NCBI RefSeq assembly: GCF_965205175.1
Contig: NZ_OZ242038.1
Location: 1-64,000, forward strand
Origin: Poriferisodalis sp965205175
GTDB lineage: Bacteria; Actinomycetota; Acidimicrobiia; Acidimicrobiales; Poriferisodalaceae
Direction: 5' to 3'
Length of the DNA stretch: 64,000 nucleotides
Under the pieces are notes generated by a model that saw nothing but the letters and a program-made list of their open reading frames with translations, had not been told where the DNA came from and did not search any database. Positions 36,300-46,160 of the stretch are shown piece by piece. Position numbers and translations under genes: made by a program. The stretch's first letter is position 1. Every line of letters begins with the position of its first letter.

Positions 36300-38075
36300 C
36301 TACCACGGCGTCGGGAGCGCCACGCTCAGGCCTGCACCGTCGATTCGTGCTTGCCACACCAGCGCCGCGAACGGTGCGTCGGACACGAGGAGTCGAGCCG
36401 TGCCGCTCGCCAAGCTGTGCGTGACCACGCCCGATTGCGGCACTTCGATCACTGCGAGCGCTCGACCGCTCAAGTCCTGAACCACCACGCGGCGATCCGC
36501 GGCGGCCGAGGACGCGCCACGATTTTCGCTCTGGGTGCCGCCTGCTGCGGACGCAAGCGGATCGGCCATGACGGTGAGGAACACCTCGCTGCGGGGCTGT
36601 CGCGCCACGACGACCAGCCATCGATCGCTCGTCTGTGCGATGCCGGGCACGACAGACAAGCCCGACTGCGACGCCAGCACCGGCGAACGCACGTGCGCAG
36701 CGCTTCGGCCGTCTGGCGGATCGACGCCGTCGCCTGCTGCAGCCTCGTCCTGTGCTGCTTCGTTTTGTGCTGCCTCTCGGTCTGCAGTCTGTTCTTCAGT
36801 CCCTGCTTGCGCTGCTGCCTCTGGCGCCGCTTCTTCGCCGGCAGCCGAGGCCGCGTCCTCCTCGATCCGGATGCCGGTGCGCGGGCTCGTCGAATCACCG
36901 ACCAGTGCTTCGGCCCACACCACCAGCGGCACCCCGTTCTGCGACACGATGGACAGCCCCAACGGGACACCGGGGTCTGCAACAAGCACGTTGTCGGGCG
37001 GCTGTTCGCTGGGTGCCTCTACTGCCAGCTCCTCCACGGCACGAGGGCCGACAGCGAGCGACTTCTGCGGACCGAAGGCATACAACAGGCTGCCGTCAGA
37101 CGACCCGGCGGCGTCGACCGAGACGGTCACGGCGGCGATGTCGTCGGAGGGGTTGAAGACTCGCACGCTCAGCGTGGTGTGATCGTCGAAGCCGGCCGCA
37201 GGCACGAGCCAGCGCCCGCCGACGGCTGCCGATGCCAGCTCCACAGCGAAGCCCCGCCTGCCGAAGCTGCCGTCGTAGGCCGCGACGGCGTCCACAGCGA
37301 TGCGTCCGGTGCGTGCCCGCACCGAGGTGGCAACGATGTCACGGCGACGTGCATGCTCGCCCAAGTCGATGACCGCGGTGCTCGACTTCGGCACGACAAC
37401 TCCGGTGAGCTCTGGTGCCACGACGGGCCCGGACTCTGCCTCGGAGACGAACGTGATGTCGACGATCGCGTCGCGTGGCAACGGATTCATGACAGCCACT
37501 GCGGTCAGTGCGTCCACTTGAGTGTCGCCGGTCGGCATGTGCCAATCTGCGGCCAGCAGGCTGGAGCAGCGAGTTTCGTCCACGCCCAGCGACGAGACGA
37601 AACGCCGCGTGACGGCGAGCCCGCCCGCTGAGGACTCCACCAGTGCTCCCACCACCTCGTCGCTCACGTAATCCGCAGTGCGCACCGCCATGGTGCGGCG
37701 CGGCGCAATCTCGATATTCGCGACCACGTTGCCTAGCGTGCGTCCTCGGAACTCGACCGACGCCTGCGACGGCTCATCGGTCATGTTCGTGAGCAGCACC
37801 ATGGTGGTGATGTCGCCAAGACTCTCGGCAATCGGCCGCAGGCCGACCAAGGGGCAGAACCACGTGGACGTCAGCGCATCAGGCGGCGGCACGATCTCGC
37901 GCGCCGGCATCGGCGGCGCCGCTGCGGCTACCGCAGCCTGTGTGCGGTCGACTGCTGCGTCGACTCCAAGCGCCGCCGCCAACCCCAGCGGAATCAGCAG
38001 CCGAGCCATCCAGCGAGCGAAGCGCTTCACGGTGCCAGGCCGTTCACTGGCCCGCCTCGCAGTCGGCAACCTCAC
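36300..38075 (-). CDS. DUF5719-like exported protein
   Basis: A 591-residue protein with an N-terminal export signal: basic KRFARWMARL, then LLIPLGLAAALGVDAAV. The body is beta-rich with three or so related segments built on TSTWFCPLVG, VLLTNMTDEPSQASVEF and VRVFNPSDDIAAVTVSVDAA. These match the actinobacterial DUF5719 family, which lies next to a giant glycosyltransferase in many actinobacteria. Residues about 400-445 are an Ala/Gln/Glu-rich spacer with pentapeptide QNEAA/QDEAA repeats from a 15-bp periodicity. The function is unknown; the context suggests help for the neighbouring GT. The GTG start overlaps the end of that GT gene by 32 bp; a GTG about 15 codons later is also possible. Confidence 0.78.
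   Translation of the reverse strand: MRLPTARRASERPGTVKRFARWMARLLIPLGLAAALGVDAAVDRTQAAVAAAAPPMPAREIVPPPDALTSTWFCPLVGLRPIAESLGDITTMVLLTNMTDEPSQASVEFRGRTLGNVVANIEIAPRRTMAVRTADYVSDEVVGALVESSAGGLAVTRRFVSSLGVDETRCSSLLAADWHMPTGDTQVDALTAVAVMNPLPRDAIVDITFVSEAESGPVVAPELTGVVVPKSSTAVIDLGEHARRRDIVATSVRARTGRIAVDAVAAYDGSFGRRGFAVELASAAVGGRWLVPAAGFDDHTTLSVRVFNPSDDIAAVTVSVDAAGSSDGSLLYAFGPQKSLAVGPRAVEELAVEAPSEQPPDNVLVADPGVPLGLSIVSQNGVPLVVWAEALVGDSTSPRTGIRIEEDAASAAGEEAAPEAAAQAGTEEQTADREAAQNEAAQDEAAAGDGVDPPDGRSAAHVRSPVLASQSGLSVVPGIAQTSDRWLVVVARQPRSEVFLTVMADPLASAAGGTQSENRGASSAAADRRVVVQDLSGRALAVIEVPQSGVVTHSLASGTARLLVSDAPFAALVWQARIDGAGLSVALPTPW
36750..36824. repeat. degenerate in-frame 15-bp repeat inside the DUF5719 gene
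   Basis: Five consecutive 15-bp windows align loosely, the best pair being CTGTGCTGCTTCGTT (36750-36764) and TTGTGCTGCCTCTCG (36765-36779). On the minus strand they encode REAAQ, NEAAQ and DEAAA pentapeptides in a disordered spacer. Confidence 0.6.
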
Positions 38076-41000
38076 GCCTCGCCGATGCGCGTGTCGCCCC
38101 GAGTCGACCGGACAAACGATCCGCGAACGGCGTGGGCTGACCGATCGCCACCCAGGCCAATGCCAGCCAGATCAGCACTTGGGCTGCGATGCGGCTCGTC
38201 ACCGCGGCTGAACGCTCGAAGCTCAGTTCGGCAAGGCCTGCTCGGGGCGGATCGAAGCGCATCGCCCAGCCCAACGCGGGGGTCGGCTCAACGACCGCCT
38301 CCTCGACGTCGAGGCGCCAGCCGGGATCGTAGGACTCGGCAACCAGCACGACAGCCGCGTCCACCGGTCCGAGCTGGCTCGTCGCCGACCGGTAGTCGGT
38401 GAGCACGCCGAAACCGTCGTCGGACATGTCGAGCACGACGAGATCTACGGGGTTGAGAGCGAAATCGTCCGGAATCGGCCGCTCGAATTGCGACCGCGAG
38501 GACCACCACGCCTCGTTGCGGAACACCTGCACCGACGGATCCGCCGCCAGCGGCAGCAGATCGAGCTGGGAAGCGAGTGCCTCCGAGACTGCCGGCGACA
38601 CCGGACGCTCCCAGCCCTCGGCGTAGGACGGCCCCGACCGCTCCACCACCACCACGAACCGGATCCCGAACGCCCCCAGCAGCCGTCCCAGTCGCAGCGT
38701 GTCGCCTGCCAGCCCAGCCCGAATGGCCTCCGCCAAGCGCTCATCGCCGGGCGCGGCAGGTATCGCCCAGGAGTGTCGGATGTCGGGGTACCCGCGCACC
38801 GACGTCCCTGCAGCGAGTCCCTCGACGCCGAGGTCGGTGCCGCGCAGCGGCAGGACCTCTGGCGCGCCGATCCAGAGCACCCGGTAGTCGGGTCCGACAT
38901 CGCGGTCATCGACGAGTCTCAGCGGAACTCGGTGGTCGAAGCGCGGTGCCGACCAGTCGCCGTCAATTGCCGCCCATGCCGTCGGCAACACCATGGCGCC
39001 CACGGCGACGGCGCTCACCAGGACCATGATGCCGCGCAGCCGCGGCGACACGTCGCCGTCGGTCTGCGCGAGCGCGCCAGGGGCGGAGGCAGCAGCCCAG
39101 CACAGGCCGACAGCGCCGAAGACCAAGGACACCGCAGCCAGCGAAGGGCCCAAGCCCGCGCTGCCCAGCAGGTCATCGGTCCATCCGGTCACGACGAGCC
39201 ACGCAGTCGCAATGCCGACGAGCCCGACCAGCCAGCCGCGCACCGCCTGCCGAAGCCGGCCGCCACTGCCGACCAGCAGCGGCACAGCGGCCACGACCAG
39301 CAGCCCCCAGCTCATCGGCAGCTCGCCGAGCGGACCGGTCCGAAACGCCAGGAGCTCTGCCAGCGAGGACGGCGTCCACGGAACGCTGCCGCCGAGCGAG
39401 ACATCGACGTACGTCCGCCATGAAGCGAATTCGAGCAGCCACGGCAGATGTGCGATGCCCGCCAGCACCGCCGCCACCATCACCCGCCCCAGTCCGGCGA
39501 TCGGCGCGCCGAGCGACTCGCCGCTTGACGCTCGCCGCATCAGTTCGACCATGGCGAGCATCACTGCGCCTGCCAGCGCCGGCACGACGACGAAGGGCTC
39601 GAAGGCTGCCACTGCGGCGAGGAGCAAGCCAAGCGTTGCCACCCTGGCCGCCGTGCCGCGTCGGCCTAGGTCACCCGCAGGCAGCGCCGGCGACGTGCCC
39701 ACCAGCCCGCTCACGAGCAGCACGATCGCCGGCGCCGTCCCGTAGGCGAGCAGCACGTCCCAGCGGCCGTGCGCCAACGCGTTGTACGGCAGCGGACATG
39801 CGGCGTACAGCACCAGAGCTACCAAGCGGCCGTTGCGGTGCCGCACCGATGCGCACAGGCGCCACATGCCCCACAGTGCGGCGAGCACCAAACCCCAGAC
39901 CGCGAGGCTCCGCAGCAGTCCGCTGGCGCCGAGCAGCACAGTGCCGCCGAGGCCCAGCAGACCCATTGCAGCGGGGCCGATCCCCGCTGCGCCGACGCCG
40001 CCGTCGCGCCAGCCGTCCAAGTACGAGCTGACCATCGTGGCGACGTCAGGGAAGTACGCGAACTGCCCGTACGCCGCTATGCCGCCCGTCAGCAGGTGAC
40101 GCGAGCCGAATGCGATCAACCCCACGACGCCCAGCCACACCGCCCACACCGATCGGTGCGCATTTCGGCGCCAGTTGCCCAGAATGCTCTCGTCGATCCT
40201 GGTGCGCGCGGCCCGCCCGCTCTCGGGACTCAGGCGGTAGCGGAGCCAGTCGGCGACGCGCACCGAACCGCCCTGCTGCAGTCGCCGCAGATCGGCATCG
40301 CGCACGCGCCGGTAGCGCTTGGCAGCGCTTCGCAACGCCACGGTGCCGGCGATGTGCCGTGCATTCCACGCCCATGCCCTGCACACGTCAGCGGCTTGGG
40401 CAAACCGCCCGCGCAGGGCCGCGAACAGCACCTCGCCCCCGGCGAGCACGGCGCCGAGCACCACAGCCGGCAACAGGTACACCCATCCGTAGCACTTCGC
40501 CATGGTGCGCAACCGCGCTCGATGCTCGTGCCGGCGAGCGGACGGCTCGTGCCCCGCCTTCGCCGTGTCGCTTCGCATGGCTCCGATGGCCGCCGGCACC
40601 ACTCGGACCCGCGCTCCCCGCAGCTGTATCCGCCAGCACAGGTCGACGGCGGCGCCGTCGCCTTCGAGCTCGGGATCGAAGCCGCCGGTGCTTTCGAACA
40701 GCTCGCGGCGTACCAGCATCGCCTCGGTCGGCGCCACGAAGCGATCTCTGGCTTCGTCGTGCTGGCCCTGGTCCAGCTCGTCGCGACCGACGACGGGAAT
40801 GCGCACTGCGAGGCGATCCACGCTGCCGCCGAGATCGCGCAGCGTCAGGCCGTCGTCGGCATCGCGCAGCTTGGGGCCGGCGACGCCGATCACGCCGTCA
40901 CTCGCGTTCTCGGCTTCGCCGACGAGGAGACCGATCGCGTCGGGCGCTAAGGCGATGCGGTCGGTCAAGAAGAGGAGATAGTCCGCTCCTTGGACCAGCG

Positions 41001-41307
41001 ACGCACCCCGGTTGAAGATTGCCCCCATGTGCCGACGCTGTGCCTCACGGTCGCGGCTCGCCCGAGACGACACCGGATCAGCGACTTCGGCATCGGGCAG
41101 CTGCCGCATGACCCGCCGGCCCTGCTCGCCCTGCGCGTCGCACAACACCAGCACGGCGAGACGCGGGTACTCCTGGGCAGACAGCGCCTGCAGTGCGAAT
41201 TCCGTGTCGGACGACGGCGAACTCGCCACCACGATGACAGCAACCGCCGGCGCCGCAGCCTCGGCCGATGCCTCGGTCGCACCTGCCGGCGACCGCTCCT
41301 CGGGCAT
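38044..41307 (-). CDS. giant family-2 glycosyltransferase membrane protein
   Basis: A 1087-residue protein. The N-terminal 270 residues are a GT2-type domain (VAVIVVASSPSSDTEFALQAL, then GADYLLFLTDRIALAPDAI and PTEAMLVRRELFESTGGFDP with its usual ED-type GDGAAVDLCWRIQ). The canonical DxD is weak, so activity is uncertain. Residues about 310-870 hold some 12-14 membrane helices, and the C-terminal 200 residues form an extracytoplasmic domain followed by a last helix. This is the actinobacterial GT that accompanies DUF5719, presumed to act in cell-envelope glycan synthesis. I chose ATG 41307; upstream codons are Arg-rich and non-coding in look. It lies between the SpoIID and DUF5719 genes. Confidence 0.82.
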   Translation of the reverse strand: MPEERSPAGATEASAEAAAPAVAVIVVASSPSSDTEFALQALSAQEYPRLAVLVLCDAQGEQGRRVMRQLPDAEVADPVSSRASRDREAQRRHMGAIFNRGASLVQGADYLLFLTDRIALAPDAIGLLVGEAENASDGVIGVAGPKLRDADDGLTLRDLGGSVDRLAVRIPVVGRDELDQGQHDEARDRFVAPTEAMLVRRELFESTGGFDPELEGDGAAVDLCWRIQLRGARVRVVPAAIGAMRSDTAKAGHEPSARRHEHRARLRTMAKCYGWVYLLPAVVLGAVLAGGEVLFAALRGRFAQAADVCRAWAWNARHIAGTVALRSAAKRYRRVRDADLRRLQQGGSVRVADWLRYRLSPESGRAARTRIDESILGNWRRNAHRSVWAVWLGVVGLIAFGSRHLLTGGIAAYGQFAYFPDVATMVSSYLDGWRDGGVGAAGIGPAAMGLLGLGGTVLLGASGLLRSLAVWGLVLAALWGMWRLCASVRHRNGRLVALVLYAACPLPYNALAHGRWDVLLAYGTAPAIVLLVSGLVGTSPALPAGDLGRRGTAARVATLGLLLAAVAAFEPFVVVPALAGAVMLAMVELMRRASSGESLGAPIAGLGRVMVAAVLAGIAHLPWLLEFASWRTYVDVSLGGSVPWTPSSLAELLAFRTGPLGELPMSWGLLVVAAVPLLVGSGGRLRQAVRGWLVGLVGIATAWLVVTGWTDDLLGSAGLGPSLAAVSLVFGAVGLCWAAASAPGALAQTDGDVSPRLRGIMVLVSAVAVGAMVLPTAWAAIDGDWSAPRFDHRVPLRLVDDRDVGPDYRVLWIGAPEVLPLRGTDLGVEGLAAGTSVRGYPDIRHSWAIPAAPGDERLAEAIRAGLAGDTLRLGRLLGAFGIRFVVVVERSGPSYAEGWERPVSPAVSEALASQLDLLPLAADPSVQVFRNEAWWSSRSQFERPIPDDFALNPVDLVVLDMSDDGFGVLTDYRSATSQLGPVDAAVVLVAESYDPGWRLDVEEAVVEPTPALGWAMRFDPPRAGLAELSFERSAAVTSRIAAQVLIWLALAWVAIGQPTPFADRLSGRLGATRASARREVADCEAGQ

Positions 41308-41354
41308 AGGCGAGCTCACCGCCGGCTCTCGGCCGACACAGCCGGCACAGGTGC

Positions 41355-43574
41355 CTACCGCACCGCGGCGACAGCGACGACGCCGTCTCCTGCTGCGGAC
41401 GTGCGGTAGTCCGGTGCGTCGCCGTAGCTGAAGCTGGTGCCGTCGCTCCACACCAGCCAATAGCCGCCGCCGCTGGCCGTGGAAGCGACGCCGACCGTGC
41501 GCAGCCGATTCTGGCGATCACGACGATCGCCAAGGTGATCCGACGAGCCGACCGCATGCACGGCGGTGTCGGCGCCAGCGATCCAGTAACCGCCGCCGGT
41601 CGGCACAGCTGCGAGACCGATCCCCGAGGCGCCGGCGCGCAGCAGCGGCCCGCAGCCGAGATCCCGCGCGTCGCCGAACGCCAGCACGCGGCCGTCGTCG
41701 AGCGCCAGCCAATAGCCGGCACCGGTCGGCGAGGACTCGATGTCAACCACCTCGCTCTCCAGACCGAGATGCGCGATCGCCCCCCAGTGCGCGGCTGCGC
41801 CGAACGAGAACACGCTGCCGTCACCAGTTGCCAGCCAGTAGCCGTCGCCGCCCGGGTGCGCGGCCATCGCTGCGACAGTGTCGGCGAGTCCTGTGTCGAT
41901 CGCGTCGCCGTGCGCACGGGCGGCGCCGAAGGACTGGACGTCTCCGCGGGAGGTCGCGAGCCAGTAGCCGTCGCCGCCCGGGTGCGCGGCCATCGCCGTG
42001 AAACGCCCAGACGACGGCAGGGTTCCGTTGCCATGATGCTGCGCGGATCCGTACGCGCTCACGGTGCCGTCGGACTTCAGCAGCCACAGGCCGGGCCGCT
42101 TCGTCGCGGACGTCGAAGCCGGCCTGTCCGAGGGCGGACGCTCGCAGGACTGGCCGTCGGGAAACTGAGGAAAGCGATACCAGTCGGAACGCAAGGAGAA
42201 CTGCTTGCGGAACGGATCGCGGGCCCAGCGATTCCACCGGCCGTCCTCCACGCCGGAGTACCCGTCGAAGTTCTCTACGCCGTCGGTCCCCACGATGCGC
42301 AAGCCGCGGGTCCGCCCGCCCCACGCGCCGTTGCCATTGCGGTGGGTGACCTGGATGCACACGAGGCTGCCGATGCTCGCAAAGGCCGCTTCGATGTCCG
42401 ACCTGCTGATGCGCGACTGCCAGGCGTGGTTCGGATTTCCTTCTGTCGAGTCGCCCAAGTCCTGGACCCCGGGGAACCGGGCGCCCTCGTCGAGGCCGGC
42501 CGTCCACCCGCCGCTGGAGGAGTGGTACTCCGCAAAGGCGATCGAGCCGTCGTCATGCACGCGGATGTGACCTGCGGTGTTTCTGATCGCGGTGTTGGTG
42601 TGGATGTACCGGGTGCCGTGATCGAGCGGCTGCCCGTCGCGCGCCGCGCCGCCGTACACCTGACAGTTCCAGTAGTCGCAGGTGTCGGTGAAGCGCCCGA
42701 TGCGCTCACGCGCCGCTGCCAGCGACAGCACGTACGAGCGCGCAGCGATGGCCTGCGCCTCGAGCGCGGCAATGCCACGACCGTCCCCCCGAGCGCCCCA
42801 CTCAGGAATGCTCTCACGAGGCACGACGCCGCGCAGATACTGCTCCAGCGGGACACGATTGAACGCGTAGGGACCGTTCTGATTCACCACGCCGAGCGCA
42901 CCTCGATAGGCGATCCGCATGGATTCCACTGCGGTGTCGCGCCCGTCGCAGTAGATCATCACCAACATCTGCGACCGGTCGTCCACGGCGTGGTCGCTGT
43001 GGGACGGAACAGCTTCGACGTATCGGTCGCCACGACGGCTCGCAGCAGACAGCGCGTCGTCCACCAGGTCGCCGCGCCTCCCGCAGCCGCTGTTCGAGCG
43101 CAGCCAGAAGGCGCCGGAGCTGATGCCGATCCGCACCACCGCTCCGCCGTCGAAGCGATGTCCCGACACGCTGAACGCTGACGCGGAGGTCACCAGCAGA
43201 TCGCTGCGGTCGTTGCGCGTCAGATGCACCCACACATCGGGGTCGTCCACGCTGGACTGCGAGGTGTTGCCGTAGTAGTGCTGAACGATGCGCTCGCTGG
43301 TCCATCGGTGATCCACGGCGTAGCCCAACGCGCCCCACTGGCTGAGCCCATTGCCGTGGCCGAAGCCGCGGCCTTGCACCGTGATCACATCGGGGGCCAG
43401 TGGGGACTGTTGAGCCGCAACGGGCGACGCTGCCAGCGCCAGAGTGCCCACTGCTGTCAGGCAGGCTGCAGCGGCGCCGGCAACTCGCCGCCAAGCCACA
43501 ACGGCGCGCCGAACTCGCCGGCGACGGCCTTGCACGCCGACGAGAGGCCCAAGCACCTGCGCCGGACCCGTCAT
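41355..43574 (-). CDS. secreted SpoIID/LytB-domain protein with C-terminal GYWLA-type repeats
   Basis: A 739-residue exported protein with a signal peptide (RRVAGAAAACLTAVGTLALA, then ASPVAAQQ). The SpoIID-like domain begins with VQGRGFGHGNGLSQWGALGY. It contains the family's YAFNRVPLEQYLRGVVPRES (catalytic-type Glu), then EAQAIAARSYVLS and AEYHSSSGGWTAG. SpoIID enzymes are lytic transglycosylases acting on denuded glycan strands. Residues about 500-739 are five or six repeats of about 42 aa built on GGDGYWLATSDGxVxSFG, like the beta-propeller-type repeats of secreted actinobacterial proteins. The start ATG overlaps the gmd stop by 4 nt. It probably remodels peptidoglycan in a non-sporulating organism. 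Confidence 0.87.
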   Translation of the reverse strand: MTGPAQVLGPLVGVQGRRRRVRRAVVAWRRVAGAAAACLTAVGTLALAASPVAAQQSPLAPDVITVQGRGFGHGNGLSQWGALGYAVDHRWTSERIVQHYYGNTSQSSVDDPDVWVHLTRNDRSDLLVTSASAFSVSGHRFDGGAVVRIGISSGAFWLRSNSGCGRRGDLVDDALSAASRRGDRYVEAVPSHSDHAVDDRSQMLVMIYCDGRDTAVESMRIAYRGALGVVNQNGPYAFNRVPLEQYLRGVVPRESIPEWGARGDGRGIAALEAQAIAARSYVLSLAAARERIGRFTDTCDYWNCQVYGGAARDGQPLDHGTRYIHTNTAIRNTAGHIRVHDDGSIAFAEYHSSSGGWTAGLDEGARFPGVQDLGDSTEGNPNHAWQSRISRSDIEAAFASIGSLVCIQVTHRNGNGAWGGRTRGLRIVGTDGVENFDGYSGVEDGRWNRWARDPFRKQFSLRSDWYRFPQFPDGQSCERPPSDRPASTSATKRPGLWLLKSDGTVSAYGSAQHHGNGTLPSSGRFTAMAAHPGGDGYWLATSRGDVQSFGAARAHGDAIDTGLADTVAAMAAHPGGDGYWLATGDGSVFSFGAAAHWGAIAHLGLESEVVDIESSPTGAGYWLALDDGRVLAFGDARDLGCGPLLRAGASGIGLAAVPTGGGYWIAGADTAVHAVGSSDHLGDRRDRQNRLRTVGVASTASGGGYWLVWSDGTSFSYGDAPDYRTSAAGDGVVAVAAVR

Positions 43575-44551
43575 TTCAGCTTGCGTCGTTCGATCTCGAT
43601 GTCGCTCGCGACCATCGACTTCACCAGTTCTTCGAACGACATCTGAGGCGTCCACCCGAGCACACGTGCGGCCTTGGACGCGTCGCCGACCAGCAGGTCC
43701 ACTTCGGCCGGCCGAAGGAACCTCGCATCGATCCGAACGTGGCGTTCCCAATCGTCGATGCCCGCAGCAGCGAAGGCGAGCCGCACGAAATCGCGCACCG
43801 CGTGGGTCGTGCCAGTGGCGATCACGTAATCGTCGGGTTCGGGCTGACGCAGCATCAGATGCATGGCGCGCACGTAATCCCCTGCGAAGCCCCAGTCGCG
43901 CTTGGCGTCGAGGTTTCCGAGCGACACTTCCTCCTGCAGGCCGAGGACGATGCGCGCGACGGCATTGGTGACCTTGCGTGTCACGAATTCCATGCCCCGC
44001 CGGGGTGACTCGTGATTGAACAGGATGCCGCTGCAGGCGTAGAGCCCGTAGCTCTCGCGGTAGTTCACCGTGGTGTGATGTCCGAACACCTTGGCCGAGC
44101 CGTAGGGGCTGCGCGGGTGCAGCGGGGTCAGCTCATGCTGCGGTGTCTCACGAACCTTGCCGAACATCTCGCTCGAAGAGGCCTGGTAGAAGCGAATTGG
44201 GTTGTCGACGCCCCCCACCAGCCGGATCGCTTCGAGCAACCGGAGCACGCCCAGTCCCGTGATGTTGGCGGTCAGCTCGGGCTGCTTGAACGACAGCGCC
44301 ACGAAGCTGATGGCCCCGAGGTTGTACACCTCGTCGGGCTGGGTGTACTCGAGTGCCGCAATGAGCGACGCCATGTCGGCGAGATCGCCCGGCACCAGCT
44401 CGACGTACGGCAGGTCGGCGGCCACGGTCTCCGAGCGCGGATTGTGCTGGCCAGTGATCAGCCCGACGACCCGATATCCCTCGCCGTGCAAGTGCTCGGC
44501 AAGATACTGACCGTCCTGACCGGTGATTCCGGTGATGAATGCCGTCGGCAC
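43571..44551 (-). CDS. gmd: GDP-mannose 4,6-dehydratase
   Basis: A 326-residue extended SDR enzyme that converts GDP-D-mannose to GDP-4-keto-6-deoxymannose. The Rossmann motif is GITGQDGQYL (8-17). The catalytic set lies in FYQASSSEMFGKV and HPRSPYGSAKVFGHH (Tyr/Lys pair), and the GDP-mannose-specific stretch is NHESPRRGMEFVTRKVTNAV and LGNLDAKRDWGFAGDYV. It is close to the usual length (about 340), slightly short at the C-terminus. No fucose synthase or reductase gene is adjacent, so the final sugar (fucose, rhamnose or other) is open. It is coupled to the SpoIID gene and divergent from the cell-wall-binding protein. Confidence 0.95.
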   Translation of the reverse strand: MPTAFITGITGQDGQYLAEHLHGEGYRVVGLITGQHNPRSETVAADLPYVELVPGDLADMASLIAALEYTQPDEVYNLGAISFVALSFKQPELTANITGLGVLRLLEAIRLVGGVDNPIRFYQASSSEMFGKVRETPQHELTPLHPRSPYGSAKVFGHHTTVNYRESYGLYACSGILFNHESPRRGMEFVTRKVTNAVARIVLGLQEEVSLGNLDAKRDWGFAGDYVRAMHLMLRQPEPDDYVIATGTTHAVRDFVRLAFAAAGIDDWERHVRIDARFLRPAEVDLLVGDASKAARVLGWTPQMSFEELVKSMVASDIEIERRKLK

Positions 44552-44648
44552 GACGCGGCTCCGGTTCGCAGATGGCAGAGGAGGCTGAGAGGCAACGAGT
44601 CAGGGTACGGGGCATCGTCGAGACTGTGAAGCGGCGCCTTCGGGTACC

Positions 44649-46160
44649 GTGCCGCGGATGGCACGGTGCCCGCATCACGGCCGGGTTCGCCCGCTCGCCG
44701 CGGCAGCGGCAGCGTTGCTGGCCGGCACAGCAATTGTCAGCACCGCAGTCGTCGCGACCTCGAGCACCTCCGGCGCTGCATCTCGCGTCGATTCGAATCG
44801 TCTGTGGGGTGCAGACCGCTACAAAACCGCAGCGGCCACAGCCGAGCGATACGCCGCCTCGGCCGGACCGATCGAAACGGTCATCGTGGCCTCGGGCACC
44901 GCATTTGCCGATGCGCTGGCAGCCACCCCGCTGTCCCGCGTGCGCAATGCGCCGATCCTGCTGTCTTCGCCCGACGTGCTGCCCGACGCCACCCGCGACT
45001 TCATCAAGCGCCACCCGGTCACCGACATCATCATCGCCGGCGGCACCAAGGCCGTGTCCAGCGGGGTGGAGGCCACGCTGGCTGGACTGATCGTCGGCGA
45101 GCCAGAGCGCATCGACGGCGCCGACCGCTACGGGACGGTGGTGAACATCGCGCGCCAGATCGAGGCCGCCAAGGTAAGCGACTACTGCAGCGACGGCCGT
45201 CGCACTGTGCTGGTGGCGACGGGCGAGCAGTTCGCCGATGCCTTGGCGCTGTCACCGCTCGCCTTCGCCGGGCCGCATCCGGTGCTGCTCACCAGGCCCG
45301 ACCAACTGCCCGCAGCGCTCAAGGAGTTCCTCGCTGACTACCGCATCGAGCAGGTGCTGATCGCGGGAGGGCCGGCCGCAGTCACCCCTGCAGTCGAGAC
45401 GGAACTGTCCGCTCTCGGCATCAAGGTCCAGCGCCTGTGGGGACAAGATCGCTTTGAGACCGCTGCAGTGCTCGCCGAGGCGCTCGCCGAGGGTTGCTTC
45501 GAGTCAGACGAGTTCGGCCTGGCGGACGGCCGCAACTTCCCCGACGCACTGGTCGGCGGCCCATTGCTGGGACTGCGACGTGCGCCGCTGCTGCTGTCCG
45601 GACCCAGCCTGCCGGACGCGACACGCCGGACGCTGGCCGGTCCCGTTCCCGATGCAGGCGTCGTCGGGCTCACCATCTTCGGGGGGCGCCAGGCCGTCTC
45701 CGACGCCGCGGCCGCGACAGCAGCCGACGCGCTGCTGGGCGTCAAGCGCACATGCGACCCCCGCACCGATGCGGCCGGTGTGCCGCGTGAGGTGACCGTG
45801 CAACCGCTCGACGGCAGCCTGGTGGTGCGCTGGAAGGCGCCTGCCACCGTCGGCAGCGCGCCGCCGACGGGCTATCGGCTCAGGTACCGGCCTGCCGGGG
45901 GGCAGTGGACCACCGTGGACAACGTGAACTCACCTTCGACGATTGCAGGGCTGCGCAACGTCGTGTTGTACGAGGTGCAGGTGGCGGCGACCGGCAGCGG
46001 CTACGAGGCATGGAGTCCGAGCAGCTACGCCACTCCCTCGGAGGCAGCGACAGCCACCGTGTCGTCGAGATCGGGCGGACTCGCCGGCGCAACCGCAACC
46101 GGCGCCGTCAGGCAGGTGGCGTACTCGGCAGCAGCGAAGTGCCCGCCCGCAATCAGATGA
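44649..46160 (+). CDS. exported protein with cell-wall-binding repeats (CWB2) and an Fn3 domain
   Basis: A 503-residue protein with a signal peptide (RPLAAAAAALLAGTAIVSTA). Three PF04122-type repeats follow: RLWGADRYKTAAATAERYA near 50, RIDGADRYGTVVNIARQI near 150, and RLWGQDRFETAAVLAEAL near 260. Each continues with a VIVASGTAFADAL-type strand and a DIIIAGGTKAVS-type end, the module that anchors surface proteins non-covalently. Residues about 380-475 are fibronectin type III-like (VTVQPLDGSLVVRWKAP). It could be a surface adhesin or scaffold. ATG 44658 is an alternative start three codons in. Its stop overlaps the cofD start by 4 nt, an unexpected coupling of a surface protein to cofactor synthesis. 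Confidence 0.88.
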   Translation: MPRMARCPHHGRVRPLAAAAAALLAGTAIVSTAVVATSSTSGAASRVDSNRLWGADRYKTAAATAERYAASAGPIETVIVASGTAFADALAATPLSRVRNAPILLSSPDVLPDATRDFIKRHPVTDIIIAGGTKAVSSGVEATLAGLIVGEPERIDGADRYGTVVNIARQIEAAKVSDYCSDGRRTVLVATGEQFADALALSPLAFAGPHPVLLTRPDQLPAALKEFLADYRIEQVLIAGGPAAVTPAVETELSALGIKVQRLWGQDRFETAAVLAEALAEGCFESDEFGLADGRNFPDALVGGPLLGLRRAPLLLSGPSLPDATRRTLAGPVPDAGVVGLTIFGGRQAVSDAAAATAADALLGVKRTCDPRTDAAGVPREVTVQPLDGSLVVRWKAPATVGSAPPTGYRLRYRPAGGQWTTVDNVNSPSTIAGLRNVVLYEVQVAATGSGYEAWSPSSYATPSEAATATVSSRSGGLAGATATGAVRQVAYSAAAKCPPAIR

